Shown piece after piece: positions 1 to 7,093 of a DNA stretch of 9,322 bases. Under the pieces are notes generated by a model. That model saw only the letters and a list, made by a program, of their open reading frames with translations. It searched no databases and had not been told where the DNA came from. How positions within the stretch are numbered: the first letter of the stretch is position 1; the number at the start of each line of letters is the position of its first letter. The position numbers and the translations under genes are program-made. The DNA comes from JBLHKS01 sp047620505 (GTDB lineage: Bacteria > Verrucomicrobiota > Verrucomicrobiia > Verrucomicrobiales > DEV007), in NCBI GenBank assembly GCA_047620505.1, contig JBLHKS010000256.1, positions 1 through 9,322 of the forward strand, read 5' to 3'.

Positions 1-1
1 A

Positions 2-847
2 CATCAGCAGGGCGGCGTGGCGATCTTTGCCGACAACGATCGAGTCCGAGTCTTTGAAATCGCGCATCCGTTCGAACCGCTGACCTTGCTTTCGCCAGCG
101 TGGCACCTGACGCCGTTGCTCGCCCTCGCGGCAAACGTCGACGCCTACTACCTCCTTCAGCTCAGTCAAAACGCCGTCCGGCTCTACCGCGGTTCGAAGC
201 TTGGAATTCGGGATGTCACCCCGCAGATGATGCCCGCCAGCTTCGAGGAATCGCTCGCCGCTCGAACCGAGTTCCAAGCGGACAAGGCCGCGCTGAAGCG
301 GTTCTTCGCTGAGATTGACCGTCACGTCAGCCTGATCTGCAGCGATTCGGACAACCCGCTCATCCTCGCGGGCGTCGACTTTTACCTCCCGATCTATGCC
401 GAAGTGACGGCTTATCCGCACTTTGTCAGCGACCGCAATGTCAGCGGCAGTCCTGATCGCCGTTCTTCTGCTCAACTGCATGAAGACGCCTGCGCGCTCC
501 TGCAATCCGAGTTTATCGAGGGCCGCAAGAACGAGCTGCTGACGATGGCGAAGATGACGAAAATCGCGGACGGCCGCACGGTCATTTCGGGCATCCAGAA
601 GATTCTTCAAGCCGGCTGTTTCGGCCAGATCCGCGCAGTGATGCTGCCGACGGATCAACGCTGCTGGGCTCACTGCGATGAAGCATTGGGCGAGGTCGAA
701 CCGGCTCGCGATGAGAGCGACACCTCGGCTGTTGATGCGATGCAACGCATTGCCGAGCTGACCCTGCGCCACGGCGGAGAGCTATTTTACCTCCAACACA
801 ATCAAATGCCCAAGGGCCACTGGCCATGGGCCGAACTTCGATTCTAA
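2..847 (+). CDS. baeRF-family protein (family 3-like), 5' partial
   Basis: The reading frame is open to the left edge. A GTG at 17 is in frame, but the residues before it (HQQGG) read smoothly into the domain, so the gene very probably starts outside the window. About 281 C-terminal residues are visible. They match my memory of the bacterial archaeo-eukaryotic release factor (baeRF) family 3 pattern: a segment around HLTPLLALAANVDAYYLLQLSQNAVRLYRG, then LILAGVDFYLPIYAEVTAYPHF with SGSPDRRSSAQLHEDA, and a C-terminal HGGELFYLQHNQMP before the final LRF. These proteins resemble eRF1 and the L7Ae/Pelota fold; roles in ribosome rescue or stress have been proposed but are not proven for this family. 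Family members are about 360-380 aa, so roughly a quarter is missing. The family call is fairly firm; the function is uncertain. Confidence 0.8.
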   Translation, partial: HQQGGVAIFADNDRVRVFEIAHPFEPLTLLSPAWHLTPLLALAANVDAYYLLQLSQNAVRLYRGSKLGIRDVTPQMMPASFEESLAARTEFQADKAALKRFFAEIDRHVSLICSDSDNPLILAGVDFYLPIYAEVTAYPHFVSDRNVSGSPDRRSSAQLHEDACALLQSEFIEGRKNELLTMAKMTKIADGRTVISGIQKILQAGCFGQIRAVMLPTDQRCWAHCDEALGEVEPARDESDTSAVDAMQRIAELTLRHGGELFYLQHNQMPKGHWPWAELRF

Positions 848-881
848 GCATTCACTTGAATCCCGTTGATACCAAAATCGC

Positions 882-1103
882 ATAAAACGATACCCAATTA
901 TTCTACGCACGGTCGCTCTCGTAGCGGTCGCGCTTCTCACCTTGGTGGCGTGCCAGTCTACCCGCTCACTTGACGTCGACCGCTTGCCGCCGTCCGCTGA
1001 CGGCGATTTCGACGACCCGGCCGATCTCCGTGAATTGAGCACGGACCTTGAGGCTTCCACGTTCGAACGCTTCAACAATGTTGTGGTCGGCGATCTGCCG
1101 TGA
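882..1103 (+). CDS. Small lipoprotein-like frame lacking a standard start codon
   Basis: The frame is open from 870 (after a TGA at 867) to the TGA at 1101. It encodes a convincing lipoprotein N-terminus: a basic start (KRYPIILR), a hydrophobic stretch (TVALVAVALLTLVA) and a lipobox LVAC followed by QS. An acidic, probably unstructured tail of about 50 residues follows, ending VVVGDLP. There is no in-frame ATG, GTG or TTG before the lipobox; the only candidates are ATA at 882, giving (M)KRYPIILR and 73 aa, or ATT at 897 or 900. The frame lies 34 bases after the baeRF gene on the same strand and ends 28 bases before the convergent lipocalin stop. It may be an active gene with a rare start, or one inactivated by an ATG-to-ATA change. 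I do not recognise a family for the tail. Confidence 0.5.
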   Translation: MKRYPIILRTVALVAVALLTLVACQSTRSLDVDRLPPSADGDFDDPADLRELSTDLEASTFERFNNVVVGDLP

Positions 1104-1131
1104 ATCAGGATTCATCGTCGCTCACATCAGT

Positions 1132-1527
1132 TTAACGAACAGGATATCGCCGGTCTTGTTCGACGATGATCAAGTCGGAGAGATCGAACCCGGCTTCCTC
1201 GGCCTGCATCCGGAGACGCGCCACGGCGCCGGGATCAGGGTCCGGTTCGCGCGAAAGGATCCACAGCAGCTGCTGATCGGAGCCGGCGACCATCGCAAGC
1301 TGATAGGGACCCGATCCGCGGATCGATCCAGTCGGATTCGGCCGATAGTCAGTGGTGACGTTCGTCAGGCCGCGTTCGAAGCGATGATCGAGCCGCGCAA
1401 CTTCGTACCACTCGCCGGCGTATCGGCTGAGTTCGAAGGGTTTGACTGGCTCGACGTCGGGCGGATTGCTGACGCAGCCACAGAGAACGGAGAGGGCGGC
1501 GAAAAGAGTGAGAATGTGGTAACGCAT
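1132..1527 (-). CDS. blc: Blc-type outer-membrane lipocalin, internally deleted
   Basis: Encodes 131 aa from the ATG at 1527. Residues 1-17 are a lipoprotein signal ending LCGC, with Cys18 as the likely lipidation site. Residues 36-60 carry the lipocalin GxW region (YAGEWYEVARLDHRFERGL, then NVTTDY). Residues 76-93 carry the second conserved block (YQLAMVAGSD, then LLWILSR), and the C-terminus ends in DLIIVEQ, typical of bacterial Blc. Compared with E. coli Blc (177 aa), about 48 residues are missing between YRPNPTGSIR and GPYQLAMVAG. This removes the central beta-strands, including the usual K-V-S-F-F-G-P-F region. The frame is intact across the join. Blc proteins bind lysophospholipids at the outer membrane under envelope stress; this copy can hardly form a full eight-stranded barrel. 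An upstream extension is open, but its sequence is not lipocalin-like and would bury the signal peptide. Confidence 0.85.
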   Translation of the reverse strand: MRYHILTLFAALSVLCGCVSNPPDVEPVKPFELSRYAGEWYEVARLDHRFERGLTNVTTDYRPNPTGSIRGSGPYQLAMVAGSDQQLLWILSREPDPDPGAVARLRMQAEEAGFDLSDLIIVEQDRRYPVR

Positions 1528-1735
1528 GGGCTTCAATTTTTTTGCGGTTACGCCCGTCCTCGACCACGGCTCAGGATGCCGAGCAGGAGCGAGAGCAGAG
1601 TCGCATCCGGGGAGATCCGGCCCCGTGCCGTGCAAAATGCAGCCCCACCGCCCTGTTTGACCGGGCGCGATGCACGGTTTGGCCCGGAAAACTCCGTTGG
1701 GGAAGCTGGCGCCGATCTTGCGATAACCATTGGCC

Positions 1736-1894
1736 ATGAACTTGAACTCCAACCTCATCAACGCCGGTATTGCCTTGATCGCCGGCATCCTCATTTTGAT
1801 TCAGCCGCATCTGCTGAGCATCGTGGTTGCGCTCTATCTCATCATCGCCGGAGTCTTCGGACTGGCGGCGCACTTCAACAAAAAGCGCGCATGA
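1736..1894 (+). CDS. DUF3096-type small membrane protein (52 aa)
   Basis: ATG at 1736 opens a 52-aa frame consisting of two hydrophobic helices. The first is roughly residues 8-21 (INAGIALIAGILIL). After a short IQPHLL turn, the second is about residues 26-43 (IVVALYLIIAGVFGLA). The tail AHFNKKRA is basic. The pattern, LIAGILILI then a proline then IVA-YLII-G, is that of DUF3096, a widespread short inner-membrane family of unknown function often found beside stress genes. The TGA stop overlaps the ATG of fumC (ATGA, 4 nt), so the two genes are probably co-transcribed and translationally coupled. No Shine-Dalgarno is visible upstream. The 208 bases before it separate it from the divergent lipocalin gene and should hold both promoters, but I could not identify convincing -35/-10 pairs. 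Confidence 0.78.
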   Translation: MNLNSNLINAGIALIAGILILIQPHLLSIVVALYLIIAGVFGLAAHFNKKRA

Positions 1895-3291
1895 GCACTC
1901 GTATCGAAACCGATTCCATGGGCGAAGTCGAGCTTCCCGACCAGGCTCTCTACGGCGCGAGCACCCAACGCGCGGTTCGCAACTTCCCGATCTCCGGCCG
2001 ACGCATGCCGCGCTGCATGATTCGAGCGTTAGGCCTCGTCAAGTGGGCTGCGGCTCAAGCCAATCGCGAATTAGGCGAATTCGATCCGGAAATCGCCGGG
2101 CCGATCATTCACGCCGCGCGCGAAATCGCCGACGGACAGCATGACGATCAATTCGTCGTCGATGTCTTCCAGACGGGGAGCGGGACGAGCACGAACATGA
2201 ACGCGAACGAGGTGATCGCGAACCGTGTTTCCCAACTTTCCGGGCAGATACCCGGTTCCAAGGTGCCCGCTCACCCTAACGACCACGTCAATCGCGGCCA
2301 GAGTTCCAACGACGTGTTCCCGACCGCGATCCACGTCGCTGCGGCCGAGACCATGACCCAGCAGCTGCTGCCGGAGTTGGAGGCGCTCGGCAAAGCGCTC
2401 CGCCAAAAAGCGAGCGCGTTCGACAAAGTCGTCAAAACGGGCCGGACGCATCTGATGGACGCAACGCCGATTCGCTTAGGACAGGAGTTCGGGGGCTACG
2501 CCCGGCAGTTGGAGAAATCGGCCGAGCGCGTCCGGCGCGCGATCGAGGCGCTCCTGGAACTTCCGTTAGGCGGGACCGCTGTCGGCACCGGCTTGAACCG
2601 GCATGCCGAATTTCCTGAGAAAGCGATCGGCCTGCTGCGCGAATTCACCGGAATCCCGTTTGTCGAAGCCGCCGACCACTTCGAGGCGCAGGCCGCGCGC
2701 GACGGTGTCTGTGAAGCTTCCGGCGAGTTGAAAACGATCGCGTGCAGCCTGTTCAAGATCGCCAACGACGTGCGCTGGCTTAGTTCGGGCCCGCGGTGTG
2801 GCCTTGGCGAAATCCGTCTCCCGGCGACGCAGCCGGGCAGCTCGATCATGCCGGGCAAAGTGAACCCGGTGATGAGCGAGGCGCTGATGCAGGTCGCCGC
2901 TCAGGTTATTGGGAATGACGCCGCAGTGACGTGGGGCGCGGCCAACGGTAATTTCGAATTGAACGTGATGATGCCGATGATGGCGGTAAACCTGCTCGAC
3001 TCGATTTCGCTGCTGGCGAATGCGACGGCGGCGTTTCGCGAACGCTGCGTCGAAGGAATCGAAGCCAACGAAAAACGATGCAAAGAATTGGCCGAGCGCT
3101 CGCTGGCGCTGGCGACCGCGCTAGCGCCCGAGATCGGATACGACGCCGCTTCCCGGCTTGCCAAAGAGGCGTCCGAATCCGGAATGACGGTGCGTGAGCT
3201 TGCCATCGGGCATTCGCTCCTGCCTCCCTCGCGGCTGGCGGAAATCCTCGATCCCGCGGAGATGACGAGGTTGCCTGGCGGTCCGCATTGA
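1891..3291 (+). CDS. fumC: Fumarate hydratase, class II (FumC)
   Basis: Encodes 466 aa, the normal length for class II fumarase, which interconverts fumarate and L-malate in the TCA cycle as a cytosolic homotetramer without an iron-sulfur cluster. Conserved blocks occur in order: SGTSTNMNANEVIANR (residues 97-112), HPNDHVNRGQSSND (128-141), GRTHLMDATP (184-193, catalytic His187), GTAVGTGLN (228-236) and GSSIMPGKVNP (316-326, catalytic Ser318 on the mobile loop). These are almost the same positions as in E. coli FumC (His188, Ser318). The C-terminal GYDAASRLAKEA block is intact. The start at 1891 matches the usual N-terminus (RIETDSMGEVELP). The frame also extends about 280 codons upstream, but that part lies antisense to the lipocalin and is not real. 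The upstream DUF3096 gene overlaps by 4 nt. Confidence 0.97.
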   Translation: MSTRIETDSMGEVELPDQALYGASTQRAVRNFPISGRRMPRCMIRALGLVKWAAAQANRELGEFDPEIAGPIIHAAREIADGQHDDQFVVDVFQTGSGTSTNMNANEVIANRVSQLSGQIPGSKVPAHPNDHVNRGQSSNDVFPTAIHVAAAETMTQQLLPELEALGKALRQKASAFDKVVKTGRTHLMDATPIRLGQEFGGYARQLEKSAERVRRAIEALLELPLGGTAVGTGLNRHAEFPEKAIGLLREFTGIPFVEAADHFEAQAARDGVCEASGELKTIACSLFKIANDVRWLSSGPRCGLGEIRLPATQPGSSIMPGKVNPVMSEALMQVAAQVIGNDAAVTWGAANGNFELNVMMPMMAVNLLDSISLLANATAAFRERCVEGIEANEKRCKELAERSLALATALAPEIGYDAASRLAKEASESGMTVRELAIGHSLLPPSRLAEILDPAEMTRLPGGPH

Positions 3292-3305
3292 ACGGCAACG
3301 CCGTT
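3291..3305 (+). terminator. Possible weak hairpin at the end of fumC
   Basis: A perfect 6-bp stem with a 3-nt loop (AACGGC-AAC-GCCGTT) begins on the last base of the fumC stop codon. It lies between the convergent fumC and DUF2383 genes. No T-tract follows on either strand, so this is not a standard intrinsic terminator. It may be a processing or Rho-associated structure, or chance. Confidence 0.25.
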
Positions 3306-3372
3306 CCGAATTGCAAGGTTGTCGTAGGTCGAGCCTTCTCTAACAAGCGCAAAACTTGACCGCGATTAGCCC

Positions 3373-3891
3373 TTAGGCAGATTGTTCAGAGTCATGATTC
3401 CAGTGGAACGAAGTCGGCTCGGTTTTGAGTAAACGCCCCAGCTCAGCCGCGATCTGGCTGTGCTGACGCTGGACGAGGGTAGCGATCGACATCGGCAGCA
3501 AGTCCATGTGTTCGAGCATGCGGTGGTAAGCACCAAGCAGATCTTCGTCGAGGTGTTCGAAGTCGCGGAACAGAATTCGGGCCGGGTTTCCCGCGAAGGT
3601 GGCCCGCAGTTCTGTCCAGAATGAATGCCACCATGAAGCCGCGTTCGGGAAATGTTCAGGCTGGTCCAATCCGACAGCGCCGTAGGACCTCAGGGCATTG
3701 GTTAGTTCTCGCGAAAACTTTTCGCGTCGTTCGACCGCGCGTTCAACGATGGGCTCAAGTTTTTCGTCATGAATACCTTCCAGGGCAGCCGCGTACTCGT
3801 ATCGGCTATTGTCGAGAGCCTGCTTGAGAATCTCTAACTGCTCGACTGCGATTTCGTCGGGTCCTTTTTCGATTTCCAGTTCAGAGTTCAT
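3373..3891 (-). CDS. DUF2383/PA2169-type four-helix-bundle (ferritin-like) protein
   Basis: Encodes 172 aa, almost entirely alpha-helical, soluble and acidic, without a signal peptide. The layout fits the PA2169/DUF2383 family. A first helix pair is roughly residues 13-70, with ALDNSRYEYAAALEGI and ERAVERREKFSRELTNALRSYG. A WWHSFWTELRA segment follows at about 87-97. The last helix pair is about 106-153, with RILFRDFEHLDEDLLGAYHRMLEH, LLPMSIATLVQRQ and HSQIAAELGRLL. The Glu and His residues spaced on these helices could form a ferritin-like metal site, but I infer this from the fold. Function is unknown; such genes usually accompany stress and stationary-phase genes. It lies 78 bases downstream of the BON gene on the same strand and is probably co-transcribed. 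Its leader is C/A-rich and has no Shine-Dalgarno. Confidence 0.75.
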   Translation of the reverse strand: MNSELEIEKGPDEIAVEQLEILKQALDNSRYEYAAALEGIHDEKLEPIVERAVERREKFSRELTNALRSYGAVGLDQPEHFPNAASWWHSFWTELRATFAGNPARILFRDFEHLDEDLLGAYHRMLEHMDLLPMSIATLVQRQHSQIAAELGRLLKTEPTSFHWNHDSEQSA

Positions 3892-3969
3892 TGCGTGTGA
3901 GGGTTTGAGTTGGTCAGATGGTGAAATTGCAGGAATTGCGCGAGGTCCGCGCCAGCAGCTGCTCGGAAC

Positions 3970-5445
3970 TCACTCTCCAGTTTCGCGGGAAGTGGGAACG
4001 ACGGTGAGCCGGTTTTCGACCCAGCCGGCCCCGGCTTCGCGGGCTTGAAGTTCTGCAGCGCGGAATTCAGCCCGACTTCCAACTTCACCCGTCAGGATCA
4101 CCGTGCCCTGGTCGACTTCGACAGTGACGGCGTCGCGATCGACGTTCCAACTCCAGTAGAGTTCGGTTTCGACGGACTTTAGCAGATCGTCGCCGGATTT
4201 CGCGCGACCCCTCCTCGGAACGGTTCGCGAAGACCGCGGAGCCGAGGCAACCTCGTCAGCGATTTCGAGAAGGTTGAACACTTCGGTCACGCCAGGGATA
4301 CTGGCGGCGACGTTGTCAGCGCGCAGACTTTCGTGGCGCGAGTCGACTTCCCCCATCAACCAGACTCGGCCGCCGCGGGTCCTGACCGAGTTGCGAAAGC
4401 TGCTTACAATTGCGTCGCTGGCGAGGGCGAGTTGAACGTGTTCAGCGAGGTGATCGTCGCTCGGCCGCGTGGTGGGACGGACTTTGAGAAGGTTCGATAC
4501 CAGGTGGACCCCGGCGGTGTTGTGAGCCGCTTCATCCGCGGCGCGGCGGCCGCTCAGGGTGATGACGGATCCGTAGAGGGTGACGGTGCCGTTGAGGACA
4601 TCGACCTCGAGATTGATGGAAAGAATCCGCGGATCGAGAATCAGCGCGTCTTCAATCGCTTCGAGAATCTCTTCATCGGAAAGACTCACGAAACCCGGGC
4701 GGCCGGCGGAATCCTTTGAGAACGGGCTGACGACGACGCGGCTGTCGTCGATGCTCTCCACGCCGTCGACCAACGCGAGACGGCGCATCACCGTGCGTTG
4801 CGCCGCGCTCCCGGCCGAGCCTGACAGGACCACGGCACCATTCTTAACTTCGACCGCGGCCGCCGGTGTGCGTGTCCAGACGTTGCGCGTCAGGCGCAGT
4901 TCGATGTGTTTGCGGATTTCCTCGTCGTCGCGTTCCCCGGCGTAGTCGACGTCGATTTCGTCGACCACCTCACGAACGCCGAGAACGCCAGAGGCGATGT
5001 CCGCGGCGAGCGCTTTCATCGCCCAGGATGTGAATTCGCCGCTGAGGGTGACGACGCCGTCCTCGACACCCGCGCTGATTTCATAAGTTTCCGAAGCCGG
5101 CCGGTCGCGCAGAGCGCGTTCGACATCGCGATGGATCGCATCGTCGTCACGCGGCTCTGGAATGACTTTGAGGAGATTGACGACGGATCGGACTCCGCGC
5201 CGGGTCTCGGCAAGATTGGCGGCGCGCATTTTCTGCGGCAGATTCTGAACCCGTCCGCGCAGCTCGATCACACCTTCCGAGCTGGTGACGTCGATGTCAT
5301 TGGCGTCGACCAGGGGATCGTGGAAGAGCCGGGCGTCAACGGCGTGGCTGATCTGTTCGTCGCCAGGCTCGTCGGCGGAAGCCGGAATCGCCGGAAGGAA
5401 CAGGGTGAAAGCCGAAATCAGATAGGTGGATCGGAGCGTTTTCAT
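3970..5445 (-). CDS. Secreted protein with six BON domains
   Basis: Encodes 491 aa from the ATG at 5445; an adjacent ATG at 5448 adds one Met. Residues 1-24 are a signal peptide (basic MKTLR, a hydrophobic core, cleavage after ASA), so the product is periplasmic or extracytoplasmic. The mature protein is a string of BON domains at about residues 29-96, 99-167, 172-239, 256-323, 329-395 and 419-484. Each has a helix, then the diagnostic G-x-V-x-L-x-G core (GVIELRG, GVVTLSG, GAVVLSG, GTVTLYG, GRVWLMG, GTVILTG), then a helix and a closing V-strand. A linker rich in Arg and Ser (about 398-417) precedes the last domain. BON domains bind phospholipid surfaces (OsmY, DolP); OsmY has two, so six is long. 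The frame continues upstream of 5445, but only this start gives a clean signal peptide. DUF2383 follows on the same strand. Confidence 0.9.
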   Translation of the reverse strand: MKTLRSTYLISAFTLFLPAIPASADEPGDEQISHAVDARLFHDPLVDANDIDVTSSEGVIELRGRVQNLPQKMRAANLAETRRGVRSVVNLLKVIPEPRDDDAIHRDVERALRDRPASETYEISAGVEDGVVTLSGEFTSWAMKALAADIASGVLGVREVVDEIDVDYAGERDDEEIRKHIELRLTRNVWTRTPAAAVEVKNGAVVLSGSAGSAAQRTVMRRLALVDGVESIDDSRVVVSPFSKDSAGRPGFVSLSDEEILEAIEDALILDPRILSINLEVDVLNGTVTLYGSVITLSGRRAADEAAHNTAGVHLVSNLLKVRPTTRPSDDHLAEHVQLALASDAIVSSFRNSVRTRGGRVWLMGEVDSRHESLRADNVAASIPGVTEVFNLLEIADEVASAPRSSRTVPRRGRAKSGDDLLKSVETELYWSWNVDRDAVTVEVDQGTVILTGEVGSRAEFRAAELQAREAGAGWVENRLTVVPTSRETGE

Positions 5446-5708
5446 CATGCTGAATTGAAGCGCAGAATTCGTGCCGCCCTGCGTTTCGGGTTCCATGAGG
5501 GCGCCGGTGCGCGTTCCGCCCGGTGGCGGATTGCAGATTGCGTCTCGCGTGGTTTGCAAAGTGCACCCTCTGCTGGATTCGAAACCGGGCGTTCTGCCCG
5601 ATTTGAGCAATCGGGGAGTGCGCTGCTGGACGCGAAACCCCTTATTTTATGGGGTGGAAAAGCGAATTCACGCCGCCCGGCACGCGGACTGCTTCTTTGC
5701 ATGGCTGT
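5446..5708. promoter_or_regulatory. Divergent intergenic region with three inverted repeats
   Basis: This 263-bp gap between the divergent BON and glutamate dehydrogenase genes must hold both promoters. I see no convincing -35/-10 pair on either strand. Three inverted repeats lie on the dehydrogenase side. CGGGC-GTTCT-GCCCG is at 5586-5600. CCCGATT-TGAGC-AATCGGG is at 5597-5615 and overlaps the first, so the two cannot form together. ACCCC-TTATTTTAT-GGGGT is at 5637-5655. The 7-bp arms at 5597-5615 look like a dimeric-regulator operator; the overlap could also allow alternative RNA folds. None is followed by a T-tract. Confidence 0.35.
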
Positions 5709-7037
5709 ATGAATAGTTCCGATCACGAAACCACTCCGTTCGAAAAAGCCGTGGCCCGAGTTGAAGCAGCAGCTGCTGAAACCGAGCTGGAGGCGGAGGC
5801 CCTTAAGCGGCTCTCTCAGCCGGAGCGTTCGATCAAGGTGACCATTCCAGTCAGGCGTGATGACGGCTCGCTCGATTTCTCTCCCGGCTACCGGGTGCAA
5901 CACAACAATCTTCGCGGTCCCTACAAAGGTGGGATCCGCTTTCATCCGGATGTTAACGCGGATGAACTAAGCGAGCTCTCGCTCCTGATGACGCTTAAAT
6001 GCGCGGTTGTCGATATCCCGTTCGGCGGCGCGAAGGGCGGCGTGACCGTGGATCCCACGGAACTGAGCCCGATCGAACTGGAACGCCTCAGCCGCAATTA
6101 CATCCGCGAATTCGACACCGACATCGGTCCGGAGAGCGACATTCCCGCCCCTGACATCGCCACCAACGAAACGGTGATGGGCTGGATGATGGACGAGTAT
6201 TCGCGTCTCCATCAGCGGCGGACCCCGGCGGTGATCACAGGCAAGCCGGTTGCGCTTGGCGGAAGCCGCGGACGCGAAGACGCGACTGCCCGAGGAGCTG
6301 TGATGTGCATCGAGCAGTTGGCGAAGAAACGGGATTTCGATTTAGACGGCCTCACGGTCGCGATTCAGGGATTCGGCAACGCCGGCGGCCATTTTGCGCG
6401 GCTCATGGATGAACGCGGCGCCCGCGTCGTCGCGATTACCGTGAAAAACGGCGGGCTGTTTTGTGCAGCCGGTCTGCGCGTCAGCGAATTGTTAGAGCGA
6501 TGCGACTGCGAGAAAAGCATCGCCGATCTATCCAAAGAGAGCGATCTCTCTCAATGGGGTAAGAGCGGCGAGGTTCAAGCGATTGAGAACCAGCAGCTGC
6601 TGACTTTGGAAGTCGACCTGCTGGCACCTGCGGCGATCGGTGGAGTTATCAGTAAAGAGAACGCGGACAGCATTCGCGCTAAACGAATTGTTGAACTGGC
6701 CAACGGTCCGATTTTGCCGGAAGTCGACGACACTTTGCGAGCGGCCGGCGTGCTCGTCGTGCCTGACATTCTCGCCAACGCGGGTGGAGTTTCCGCGAGT
6801 TATTTCGAGTGGCTTCAAAACCGCGAAGGTCGCCAGTGGAGCCTTGAGCGCTGCCACGAAGAACTCGAAGGCGTTATGACGAAAGCATTCGATGCGGTCT
6901 ATCAGAAGAAAGAAGAGCGCGGCATCTCGATGCGTCAGGCCGCCTACATCGTGGCTCTGGAACGGATCGCCGATGCGGTCAGCGCAATGGGCACGGAAAA
7001 ATTCTACAACGGAGGCTCCAAATCAGAAAGCGAATAA
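5709..7037 (+). CDS. gdhA: Glutamate dehydrogenase (Glu/Leu/Phe/Val dehydrogenase family)
   Basis: Encodes 442 aa from the ATG at 5709, a typical length for hexameric glutamate dehydrogenase, which interconverts glutamate and 2-oxoglutarate plus ammonia. The substrate domain has YRVQHNNLRGPYKGGIRFHP (61-80, Lys73), LMTLKCA (Lys97), PFGGAKGG (104-111, catalytic Lys109) and PAPDIATNE (146-154, catalytic Asp149). The Rossmann domain has the dinucleotide fold GFGNAG (221-226). ANGPILPEVDD (331-341) and ANAGGVSASYFEWLQN (356-371) follow; the last favours glutamate over leucine dehydrogenase, which has a different sequence there. Departures from consensus are GGSRGREDATARG, where the last motif is usually ATGRG, and ITVKNGG after the second Rossmann strand, where SDSxGG is common. 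The latter loop affects NAD/NADP choice, so cofactor preference is open. An in-frame ATG at 5649 lies in a hairpin and adds non-conserved residues. No Shine-Dalgarno is seen. Confidence 0.93.
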   Translation: MNSSDHETTPFEKAVARVEAAAAETELEAEALKRLSQPERSIKVTIPVRRDDGSLDFSPGYRVQHNNLRGPYKGGIRFHPDVNADELSELSLLMTLKCAVVDIPFGGAKGGVTVDPTELSPIELERLSRNYIREFDTDIGPESDIPAPDIATNETVMGWMMDEYSRLHQRRTPAVITGKPVALGGSRGREDATARGAVMCIEQLAKKRDFDLDGLTVAIQGFGNAGGHFARLMDERGARVVAITVKNGGLFCAAGLRVSELLERCDCEKSIADLSKESDLSQWGKSGEVQAIENQQLLTLEVDLLAPAAIGGVISKENADSIRAKRIVELANGPILPEVDDTLRAAGVLVVPDILANAGGVSASYFEWLQNREGRQWSLERCHEELEGVMTKAFDAVYQKKEERGISMRQAAYIVALERIADAVSAMGTEKFYNGGSKSESE

Positions 7038-7060
7038 GCCTGATGTCAGCGGATCTCCCT

Positions 7061-7093
7061 CACACCACCACAAACCACACCAAAACAACCACA
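7061..7093 (+). promoter_or_regulatory. A/C-only leader directly before dps
   Basis: Every base from 7061 up to the T of the dps start codon is A or C. There is no G or T, so the leader cannot pair with itself and contains no Shine-Dalgarno sequence. It fills most of the 56-bp gap between the dehydrogenase stop and the dps start. This looks like an unstructured ribosome-loading region of the kind used where SD pairing is weak. Its presence also decides the start: the in-frame ATG at 7043 would translate the leader into a Thr/His-rich stretch not found in Dps. Confidence 0.5.

Noticed and set aside
1528..1735. Promoter-like TTGACC at 1657
   Set aside because: No acceptable -10 sequence lies 16-18 bases downstream.
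1048..1890. Long open frame upstream of and continuous with fumC (a 747-aa reading)
   Set aside because: The extra 281 residues lie mostly antisense to the lipocalin gene and match nothing in fumarases. FumC begins normally at 1891, and the DUF3096 gene occupies the space just before it.
5446..5610. N-terminal extension of the BON protein to 5610 or 5496
   Set aside because: It would place about 17-55 polar residues before a complete signal peptide; the ATG at 5445/5448 gives a standard signal sequence.
4333..5712. Long + strand frames (for example 4906-5712) opposite the BON gene
   Set aside because: They are antisense shadows of a high-GC gene; the - strand frame has six recognisable domains and a signal peptide, while these have none.
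1264..6602. The 12-bp palindrome CAGCAGCTGCTG occurring four times (1264, 2359, 5767, 6591)
   Set aside because: All four are inside genes. Three encode Gln-Gln-Leu-Leu and one encodes a run of Ala with the preferred codons, so codon bias explains them better than a shared regulatory site.
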